In this document: piece by piece, positions 55,294 to 64,000 of the stretch
How the letters are laid out: every line of letters begins with the position of its first letter
Numbering within the stretch: position 1 is the stretch's first letter
Assembly: GCF_009870125.1 (NCBI RefSeq)
Contig: NC_046681.1
Coordinates: forward strand, 16,629,001 to 16,693,000
Source: Drosophila pseudoobscura
Taxonomy: Eukaryota > Arthropoda > Insecta > Diptera > Drosophilidae
Length of the DNA: 64,000 nt
Direction: 5' to 3'
The notes under the pieces: model-generated
What the model was told of the DNA's origin: nothing
Seen by the model: only the letters and a program-made list of their open reading frames with translations
The model's database searches: none
Position numbers and translations under genes: made by a program

Positions 55294-55675
55294 ATGTCCC
55301 GTACCGAGAGGATAGCATACTTTCAAATTGTCTTGATTTGTAGCAGTAAGTATTTCTTAACTTACTAAAAAAAAAGACTTGCTTAAGAAAATTCCCTTAG
55401 CTCTGCTTCACATCAATGGTGCTTCGATAATAGACAGTTTAAAGTATCGCCTGTTTCAAGCTCTCTCAAAGGCTGGCTTTGCTGTCAAAGCGGCTTCCAT
55501 GACGGGCGAGAATATTGGCGAAGCAATGAAGAACCTGAGCAATGTGCCCCTTGGCATTGGAATGATGATCAACGCTCTGTTCGCGAGTGGAGCTACGGAA
55601 GAGAAGCCCCCAGAAGATGATCCAGACTGCGAAAAGGGAGGACTACCGTGTAAAGTCATGTCTATTTTTGGCTAA
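55294..55675 (+). CDS. Small secreted protein, two exons, unknown family
   Basis: Exon 1 runs from 55294 to 55345 (or from an in-frame ATG at 55261), a 55-bp intron (GTAAGT to TTCCCTTAG) follows, and exon 2 is 55401-55675. From the second ATG the product is 107 residues. A signal peptide is likely (about residues 7-25, I-A-Y-F-Q-I-V-L-I-C-S-T-L-L). The mature part is a Lys/Ala/Met-rich helical region (K-Y-R-L-F-Q-A-L-S-K-A-G-F-A-V-K) and a short acidic tail with two cysteines (D-P-D-C-E-K-G-G-L-P-C-K). The composition and size fit seminal-fluid or immune-peptide genes of flies, but I recognise no family. The 55294 start is preferred because it puts the hydrophobic core close to the N-terminus. 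Confidence 0.6.
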
Positions 55676-58600
55676 AATTAATGCATCAATGAATGTAAAA
55701 TATCTGAAACGGAGCGATTAAGTTGCTCTATATTGAAATGCAAATTAGTTGAAAAGAAAGTACTTTGAGGATGTATACAAATTATAAGGGATAATCTGGA
55801 ATAATAATTGATTAAGTGCAATGGAATGCACCATCTAGTGGTCTGAAAGACATCAAACCGAATTGCGTTCCGCGGGTATTCCAGGCTGAAAAACAACCCA
55901 ATACCAAACCAAATAACCACAGAAAGAAATAGAGAAAGATATGGATATTTCGACTTACAGAAGAAGGGAGGCCCTGGAAAACCTCTTTAACGTTTAGTTA
56001 CACTCCAGTCTTAGCAACTTGAGCTAACTTAATGGAAAGAGAGTTTAAAAGATGTAAAAATTCACCGATTAGCAGCATCACACCATCGTAAGTTGCAGTT
56101 GTTGCTGCTGCAGGATAGAGCCTGGTCCTGGGCCTGGGCCTGGGCCTGGGCCTGGGCCTGGGCCACACCCCATGCCTATTGCATGCCACACAGAGGAAAG
56201 GACATGCATCCCATTCCGCATGGCGTTGACCCATGGAGGTTAATCATGCAGCGATGTTACGCGCTAATACCTTCATGTGAGCTGGACCACGTGCTGGGCG
56301 GCGGGCGTGTTCCTCCTTACTCCTCTGCCGCTCCTCCTGCACTCCAATCCTGCCACTTCACTCTCCCGTTGCGTGTCTAACGCTGTTTGCCCACCATTCA
56401 GTGAGTGGGTGGGTGAATGGATGGATGGATGGGTGGGTGGGTGCGGAGTGAGGCTGTGCCACGGGGTTGCTCTACTCTAATGCCAGTGTCGTTTTCGAGG
56501 CTGTCTCCTGGTCGTTGCTGCTGTTGCTGCTGCTGCTGCTGCTGCCACTGTGCACCCGTAAAATTGATTGCGGCGAAAGCTGGAAAGTTGCACGTTATGC
56601 TCGTGGCCTGACTTGGTATCTGTTCTCGGTCTGGTTCCGGGTACTGCTTTCTGCTTTCTGCTGTGTGGCATGGTGTGGTATAGCAGCATAAAGTAGGGAG
56701 TGGCATGAACGATAGTGGCTGGGTTCTTTCGCGTAGACGATGTGCCCTGCTCTGCTGCTTGTTGCCATGGCTGAAATGTGATTTTGTGCAGCAACCAAAG
56801 CGAGTTTCTGGGGGAGAAAGCTTCATTCTCTTTGGAAAACCATTTACCCCGTTTTCGTACATGGCTAATGCATGGCAATTTTTGCATTAAGGGCGTGGCG
56901 AATATCTGTAAAAGCATAAACAGTTTATAAGAAAAGTCAGGAACTGAAAAGAAGACCTAATCTGGCTGTAACTTAACGCGGAAATACTCCACTGGAATGT
57001 AATAATCTTTACGCCATTCAGCGTAGTACCTGTGGCTCTCAAACCCCATGTCGGGTGTCATAGATTACAAGGCATATAAATGTTTTGTGCCGCCTCGGGG
57101 GCATCTCACGCTCCACTAGGCGTATGGGAACATTTCTAGCCGCACAAAACTCTCGAAAATTACCATGCGGCCATCAATCCCTTACAGGATCCCAGGATCC
57201 CAGGCTCCCGGATGGACAAGTGCCACAATTCACATCATCAAGATTGCGTGGAATGCTTGTACTCTCACACACACGCTCACATGTAATATATAGAAACCAT
57301 AACCCATATCACACTTCGGATAACATATCCATCCTTCACACATCCAATATGCAAGGCCCACCTTTTTGGCCATGGCTAATTCGCATGTCATGCGATGATG
57401 ATGACGATGAAGAGCGTTTATTCGTTCGACAATGACGATGATATAGAGAGTGGGTTGGGGAGTGAACCTAACCCTTTTTCCTTTCTCTGTGTGTGTCTGT
57501 GCATAGCAATGTGTCTATAAAAAACAATGACGGACATTTGGGGGATTTCTTGGGCATAGAATAATAGTACATCAACACACAATTTTACAGGACAGGCAAC
57601 GGAGAAATAAAATCATTTACGCAACAACGATACCGGCCAGACCAGACCCCAAAAATGAAAGGCAAGAAAAGGCGATAAGGAAAGAAAAACAGGTTCCACA
57701 GATAAGGGGAATAATGAATGCCCTTTCGGGTCTGGTTTTGGGTACGATATAGAAGAGAATGGAATACAATGGGAGAACCAAATCACTTTTATGAATTCTT
57801 CGATGACCTAACAAAATAGTACATGAATAGTCGGGGCCATAATCGATGACTTCAAATACATTAATAATCGATGACACTTCAGAAAATCTATCGATGACTT
57901 AAACAGTAATCGATTGCATACAAAAAGTATTAGAAAAAGTATCGAGTCTCTGCTAAACGATCATGTTCGATTGGGAACAGCGCTGAAAAAGCGTTTACCG
58001 CTTTAAAAAACCAATTAACTAATATTTCCATGCTTATTTAAAGGGTATACTCCCACAACAGGACTACTTCTACTAGAAGAAGACAACGCTAAGCGGATGT
58101 AGCACTCTTATCCTTTTCCCACACGAACATCGAAACACACCCACACACACATAGCGAGAGAGAGGGAGAGACAGGGGGAAAGAGAGCAGGACAGTTGGCT
58201 GGGGCTTTGGTTTTATTCCTATTTTTTTCTTTCTGCATTATTATTTTTATTTTATTTAAACCACACAAAATACTTAAGACGATTTTGTGTTCTGTTTTGT
58301 GGCCCAAGACGTATTGCCCATGGCCAAAACAGCAGCAGCAACGGCAACAACGGCAACAACAGCAACAAGAAAAGTGTGAAAAGAACAGGAGAAAACAAAA
58401 TGAATGGTAAAAGTTTTTCCAATCCCAAAAAAAGAGAAAGAAAGGAACTAAAAAGGGTAATATGCAACATGTCCGAGTGGTCTGTGCGGCTGTCCGGCTG
58501 TCCCCTGTCCCCTGTCCACCCTGCCTCTCCCTTGAGCGGACAGCTGGAGGCGTTTGCATATGCAAAATACTCGTAAGACTTATTCCTTACCTTTTGCCAA

Positions 58601-59567
58601 AGACATTCGGCCCGAAGAAGAGGATGGACGGAGGAGACAATGAAATGGGAAAGAGAGGCGATGATGGGACGTCCTTTGATGACAGGACAAGATGTTCAGC
58701 CACGGTGGGGCATCAATAATAGACACATAGCACATGTCCTTTGTCAAGGAATACCCTCAAAATATATGACACCCTTGACATCTCCATCTCGACGAACCCC
58801 TCCCCGCCCACTCCTTGGACAATCCTTGAATATCCTTCACAGGAATATGCGACAGCATACAAATTGAGGATTTTTATTTTCATTTCATTTGTGTGTTTTT
58901 TATGATTTACATTTTCCTTTCTTTTTTATGATTTACATTTCGTTTCGGTGTTTTTTTCCATGCAAAAATATTTTAGGTTCATTTTTTTACGAGTAATTTG
59001 GTTGGTTTTTTGTTTTCTGTTCGTTTTTCCTGCTCTGCAAATAGTGTGGCAGGCACTTAATTGTTTTAATTGCCTCGAATTTTCCGTATTTTTGCCATCT
59101 TTTTTCTCAGTTTTTGGTGTCCACTTTTTTGTGGAGTGCTACTTCCATTAACACAATTTACTTTCGGCTTGTTGGGGTTACATTTTGGGCGGACCCTTGC
59201 TCTCTTATTTGTTTAGTTTTATGAAAAATTAGCATCATTTTTGTAGCAATTTATGAGGGGATGGGGTTATTTGAAGGTGGGATTGTACTTTTGGCATAGT
59301 AGTGGGGTTTTTCGATGGTTCTTACAAGATTAAAGAGATGTCTGAGCCTTTCTGGGTTGTAATTTATCCATATTTTCCATAGGATCTAGTTTTCTTTATT
59401 TTTTTTTTCGTTTCAGTCATCGTCATTTGGTTTATCAAAGCAGGCTGTGCCAAGGCCTTTTGATCGATAGGAATATTTTAACACACGATTCATTTCAGTA
59501 AAAACCAGTGACTGGTTCGTATCGAAAGCTAAACTCTTTTTAAATTCAACCAAAATTAACCAAAACG
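55676..59567. other. Gene-free stretch with simple repeats
   Basis: No gene is supported. It contains a CCTGGG hexamer run (about 56128-56163), GGAT/GGGT repeats (about 56403-56445), a CTG run (56513-56545), an ATCGAT cluster (57842-57914), a GA run near 58155-58185 and an AACAGCAGCAGC-type run near 58327-58375. From 58880 to 59420 it is T-rich. Most is probably spacer or dsf 3' UTR/control sequence. Confidence 0.5.
57842..57985. promoter_or_regulatory. ATCGAT cluster, possible boundary or promoter
   Basis: ATCGAT occurs at 57842, 57867, 57890 and 57909, three times in the phrase ATCGATGAC. A CAGCGCTG palindrome follows at 57978-57985. CGAT-type clusters are typical of BEAF-32/DREF sites. 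No gene start is recognisable nearby. Confidence 0.35.
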
Positions 59568-59818
59568 ATGATCAAATTACCCAAAATACCCGAGATTTCC
59601 GAGGACGTCAAGGAGCGTTTGGTGATTGCTCTCGCATATGTCGAGAAGACTATCCACTGGGGTTTTGTGCCTTTGGTGCTATATCTGGGTGTGTCTTTGA
59701 GTAGAAATAGCTTTATTCTATCTAGCATTAATGGTTTCCCAATGAAATTCTAGGATACCGCAAGGGTGCAGAGCCAGGCATGCCGCCAATAACCCTAATG
59801 AGCATGTTGGGCTTCTAG
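59568..59818 (+). CDS. Tom7-like subunit of the mitochondrial outer membrane translocase
   Basis: Exons 59568-59688 and 59754-59818 (65-bp intron, GTGTGT to ATTCTAG) encode 61 residues. Tom7 is a single-helix subunit that tunes assembly of the TOM import pore and PINK1 retention. The core W-G-F-V-P-L-V-L-Y-L-G-Y-R-K-G-A-E-P-G-M-P matches human TOM7 (W-G-F-I-P-L-V-I-Y-L-G-F-K-R-G-A-D-P-G-M-P) almost position by position. The N-terminal 27 residues are longer and different, and the usual L-L-W end is replaced by M-L-G-F. D. melanogaster Tom7 is on another arm (2R, from memory), so this is probably a paralogue, perhaps testis-biased like other duplicated TOM genes of flies; that expression guess is inference. 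The splice junction falls inside the Gly codon of Y-L-G. It lies downstream of dsf on the opposite strand. Confidence 0.85.
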
Positions 59819-62251
59819 AAACTGTCTCTAAGCTCAAGATACTTCCATACTATAAACCTTGAACCACGATCTAACTTACACACTTGCATGCACTGTTAAA
59901 CACACTTCAAATTAGGATAAAATGCGCTTCAACCCATTTGGAAGGGCATTCAGTTCGTGAAAATAAAAAATGTAATATTCTTTATTGCAATAAGATCTTC
60001 AGGTGTGCCAACTGGGAATCTCTTTATGGTTTACTTCGTTCAGGTTTTGATCCAAAGGCATCATCTATGTGTTCTATAATCACTGAAGTTCTGCACTATA
60101 TTTGAAGGGTTGCATTTTGTAAAAACAAGCTTACGTTTGACGGAACATCCTTAGCCATCTACTATCTATGGAAATATACAATCTTTTTTGAAAAAAGTTG
60201 TAGCCGATAATCATATTTTAACCCCATTTCACATCCAATCAAAATTCCCCCCTTCAATGAAATCTCCTTTAAATATTTATGTATTTCATATATTTAAATT
60301 TATTTAATTTCTCAATATGCATCTCTGTTTCTGCAGCGTGTTTTACATTCATTTCTAGTATTTATAAGGATTCTTTTCCAACTATTTTTTATTATTTTTC
60401 GTTTATTCTATATCTAATTTTTCTCGTTCCATCATTTTACAACATTTCAATGGGCAAAAATCAATTATACAGCGAGCCTTTTTTTTGGTATCTGTATCTA
60501 TAAACAAAGCACACACACACATGGCGTACATATATAAGGGACTTTTGTATATAAATAACTGAAACATCAGATATCCAGAGAGAGAGAGACTCGAAACAAC
60601 AGTGGAAGCAGAACAGAACAGAAAAATACCGTAAATTGTGGACCCTACGGCAAAGTTATTTTTTCATTTTCATCATTTCGCGATTTCTAAACGTTCTTCG
60701 CGGGAAATGTAACGTCAAAACGCGGTTGCAAGAAAATACTGATACTGCAGCGGAGGTGGAAAAAAACAAGAAGAAATCGGGAAAATGTGTGTGGGAGGGG
60801 GAATGGGGGAATGCCCCCAATGCTCACAGAAATGGAGTTCAAATAATGATGACGGGTATACCCTTAAATAATGAGTCGCTAAAAATGGGTGGCATTTTTA
60901 TACGAAATCACAGCAAACCGTATAGGATTCTAGGAATATCATTCGAATACCACAAAGAAAGATGAATAATCAATAAAAAGATGACAAAATTCCAACATTT
61001 CGATGGGTAATACAGTGACAAAGATACGAAATCGAACGAATAGAAAACTTAAGTGATTCGTCCTTTGCAGATCGTTCTCATGTGACATTTAAATAACAGG
61101 AACTGGGAGAATAGGCCCGGCATGATCCGAGTCTGGATCTGTAAGCGAGAGGTGTCTATCGTTATAACGCGGTATAGAAAATTATGCTTTTTGTTCCATA
61201 ATCTTTGGCTTAAACGAAATTTTCTAACAATCTATAGGTTTTATTTTTTGATTTGGGAGCTTTTAATTGAAGTTTTTCTTAGTTTAATTGTACATTTTTC
61301 CAGAAATTATATTAAACAAGCACTAATACATGATATTTCATAGTTATAATTGGTACACTTATACAGAAATTTTAGTTTTAATTATAAATCAGTTAACATT
61401 AATAGCATTCCCATTCAGGGATCGATCCTTCATTCAATTGACTGCAGCCAAAAGGCATAACAAAGTCTCCATTACTCTTCCTTCAAAGAGTATATGTATT
61501 CGAAAGCCAAAACGCGAAAAAGGTAAAAACATTTACCACAAAGTGGAAGAAGGAGCAGAAGGAGCTGCGGAGTGAGTAAGGAGGAAACGAATGGCAGGAC
61601 GAATGGTAGGAATTCCTGGTCCCTGGTCCTTTCTGCCAGGTTGAAATAACATGAGAAATTTTTAGAAAACCAACGACAAAACGTCGAATGAAAGATAAAT
61701 AAAGACCATGTCACACAGAGGGACTCCAAAAAGAGACCAAAACGATGGCCGAAAAAGATGGAAATAAAATAAAAATATTAGGAATAAAAATGCCAACGGA
61801 AAAAGCGTTAGAAATGAAAGTAAAAGAAAAGCTGAAAATTTTCGCGTAGCTATAAATCAACGTAGAAAATGGTAGGAGAAATGGCAGCTGGAGGCGTGGA
61901 CATCCGTGCAAATGGATGTGGCAGATAGCGGGATAGGAGAGGGGGCGTGGCATGTACCTATCGTATATATATGTGTGTATATATTTCTATTACATGGTCC
62001 TTGTGGCTCCTCTCGTCCTGTGAAATGTCACAGCTGCTTGCAACGGAGGAGTCGACGAGTTAGTATAATTTTTTTTGCCACACACAATTTTTCCACCATT
62101 TTCTCTTGCATCTCACTTGCCGTTTCCCTTCTATTTTTTTTTGTTTTGAGAGTAGAAATATTTTTGCAAGTGACGGGAAAAATTGTTGCCCCCGAAAATC
62201 GATTTTGATTACATTTTTTGATAGGGCGGCATCACAACGCCTTGATGCCCC
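59819..62251. other. Spacer between Tom7-like gene and dsf
   Basis: AT-rich, with no supported gene. Its right part is expected to hold the dsf 3' UTR (minus strand). A GA run lies near 60577-60590. Confidence 0.5.
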
Positions 62252-64000
62252 TCACTTTTCGTGGACCACTTGGGCGGGCTCCATGGTGTACATATCCCGC
62301 AGGAGTCGTGCTATAGGGACATTTCCGATCGTTTCCTTGAAGAACAGTGCCTCGATGGTCGAGGCCCGGATGGTCCTCAGCGAGGGCAGCAGCAGCAGGA
62401 GCCGGCCAAAGCGTGTGGCCTGCCGCGAGTAGCGGAGCCTCACATGGTCCGAGAGGATGCACTGGGCCTGATCCTGCAGCATTTCCACGGGCTGCACGTC
62501 GCACAGGCCTGCCGTTTCGGGGGCAAACAGAGCGATGGCCTTCATGCAGCCCACTTCGCTGCCATCGGGGGTGATCTGGCGAAAGCGGCAGAGGATCTCC
62601 TGAATGGTTTTCATCTCCGTTTGGGTGGCTTCGTCCTGCAGGACGCGCTCCTTGATCAAAGGAGACTCCAGTATAGGTGTGAGGTCCAAGGGAATGGTCC
62701 ATTGAGCGAGATTCAAGAGGAACAGCTCTTTCCAGGATTCCTGAAAGCGAAAGGCAGAATGAAAAAGGGATTTATGAAGATTCAAGGAGTGCTTTTACCT
62801 GCAGTAGCAGATGTTGATCATTCTTGGAAAGCGTCTGGAAGGGCATCAGGCACTTGACCCATCGAACGGCCATGAACAGCAGGCGGGCCGTCGTCTCCTG
62901 CAGCATTTCCCAGGAGAGCAGACGCGAATCCAGGAGTTGCTGTGGCAGTGGCGGTGGAAACAGCAGCGTATTATGCTGCACTTGATACTGGATGAGCTCC
63001 TGGCACTTGTCGGGGCTCAGGAGCAGTTCCAGGAAGCCGTTCGAGGCGGCAGCAGAGGCCGCCGATGGGTGGCAAGGACGCAGCCCAATCGTTGGCGGAT
63101 GCGCAGGATGTGGTGGCGGCGTGGGCGTCGTGGGTGTGGGAGAACCCGATGTAAAACTAGACAGTTTTTGCTCGCCATTCAGGCTGCTGCTCCCCTGATG
63201 ATGATGGTGATTATTGTGGATGCTGTGCATCAGCAGAGACGCATGACTCGGTGGCGTTGTGGCGCCGCTCAAACTATGCTGCGATGTCTGTCGTGGGGGA
63301 TGGTGCTGTGGCGAGCCCTGAGAGTCCGTCAGCGTCGGAGCAGGGGAAATGCTACCCGCACTCAAGGGAGGCGATGCCGATGGCGAGGGTGTCTCCGTCT
63401 CCACATTGACACGTGGACTTTCGCTGCCGCCCACGCTCCTCGAGCCAATGCTGGAGATCGATTGAATCGAGTTGCTGGGCGAGGGCGAAGAGTAGTTGTT
63501 GTTGACGGTGGCCCCTTGCAAGGGACCATAGGGGGAGGCGGCGGCAGCCGTGGTGGTGGAGGAGACGACGGCTGCCACTGCGGTGGCCGTGGCCGCTGTA
63601 ATCCCCGGCAGTTTGCTGGCCGCCTCCGCAATCAGATTGTGATGCAGCAGGTGCGTGGGGAAGCCCGTACCAGAGCCGCCACCATTCTGTGGCACCAGAG
63701 AGTGGTGTCCCGGATGGTGGAAGGCCGTAGGATGTGGCTGCTGTTGGTGTGGGGGTGCCCCCACCGCCTGCTGTTGCTGTTGCTGCTGATGGAATCCCTG
63801 AGGATTCGTTGGAGGAACTGGTGGGACCGGCGGATGCGTGGATATGTGCTGCGTGTAGTTGAAAGATGCCGACACATTCGTCACCAGCGACACGGGCAGG
63901 TGTCCCCCGGCGGTGGCATGATGGTGATGGTGCAATCCCGCCGCTGCTGCTGCAGCCGCTGCCGCGTGATGCGCTGCCGCCGCATGGGCATGGGCATGGT
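62252..64000 (-). CDS. dsf: Nuclear receptor dissatisfaction (NR2E type), hinge and ligand-binding domain
   Basis: Two minus-strand exons are present: one entering from beyond the window edge and ending at 62799, and the last, 62252-62740, split by a 58-bp intron (CTGCAG/GTAAAA to TTTCAG). The N-terminal DNA-binding domain lies outside the window. The visible part starts with Ala/His repeats and a long Ser/Pro/His/Gln-rich hinge. The ligand-binding domain follows, with Q-E-T-T-A-R-L-L-F-M-A-V-R-W-V-K before the junction and E-S-W-K-E-L-F-L-L-N-L-A-Q-W after it, ending in the A-S-T-I-E-A-L-F-F-K-E-T-I-G region. This is the tailless/NR2E group. dsf is a transcription repressor needed for sexual behaviour and neuron differentiation in both sexes. 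The open frame continues beyond position 64000 without a start codon. Confidence 0.93.

Noticed and set aside
56398-56917. Overlapping ORFs with poly-Gln or poly-Ala/Leu
   Set aside because: Produced by the CTG and GGAT repeats at 56400-56545. No start context or conservation signal.
1-64000. tRNA, rRNA, CRISPR and intact mobile elements
   Set aside because: No cloverleaf with A/B boxes, rRNA block, spaced direct-repeat array or complete transposase or reverse-transcriptase frame was seen by eye. Small RNAs such as snoRNAs or miRNAs cannot be excluded without folding or searches.

Overview
This window is nuclear DNA of a fruit fly (genus Drosophila, subgenus Sophophora). It has short 55-65 bp GT-AG introns, TATA/Inr promoters, DRE boxes, CA and GA microsatellites, and a run of genes that in D. 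melanogaster lies at cytological region 26A on Muller element B: chickadee, Ucp4B/Ucp4C, the Vm26A eggshell genes, the TMEM138 and STK11IP orthologues, Gpdh1 and dissatisfaction. The tandem Ucp4C pair and several extra genes show it is not D. melanogaster itself. An obscura-group species is my guess and rests on no decisive marker.

Layout: 1-7.4 kb holds the 3' half of profilin (chic, +). 7.4-10.5 kb is repeat-rich and gene-free. 10.5-15 kb holds three mitochondrial carrier genes: Ucp4B and a recent tandem duplication of Ucp4C. 16.9-33.6 kb is an eggshell cluster: two long Pro/Gln- or Pro/Ala-rich secreted proteins and three VM-domain vitelline membrane genes (Vm26Aa, a Vm26Ac-like gene, and Vm26Ab on the minus strand). 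Several have a TATA box with an initiator about 34 bp downstream. A small secreted protein gene sits head-to-head with Vm26Ab. 34.5-35.1 kb encodes a TMEM138 ciliary membrane protein. 36.0-42.4 kb holds a nine-exon STK11IP (LKB1-interacting) gene on the minus strand, with a C-type lectin gene nested in its last intron on the other strand. 44.5-50.1 kb is Gpdh1 (minus).

Between Gpdh1 and dsf (50-62 kb) lie items I would not expect from the D. melanogaster map: degenerate repeats, a coding-like relic, an intronless BTBD9-like gene, a transposon-like repeat block, a small secreted two-exon protein and a two-exon Tom7 paralogue. The window ends inside dsf (minus), with hinge and ligand-binding domain present and the DNA-binding domain off the edge.

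The main functional groups are eggshell assembly (coordinated follicle-cell promoters), mitochondrial transport and metabolism (UCP4s, Tom7-like, Gpdh1), and a region between Gpdh1 and dsf that seems to gather new genes. No rRNA, tRNA or CRISPR was seen. Coding exon chains were assembled by hand from splice signals and reading frame; those of STK11IP, Gpdh1, TMEM138, the lectin and the Tom7-like gene close exactly in frame.
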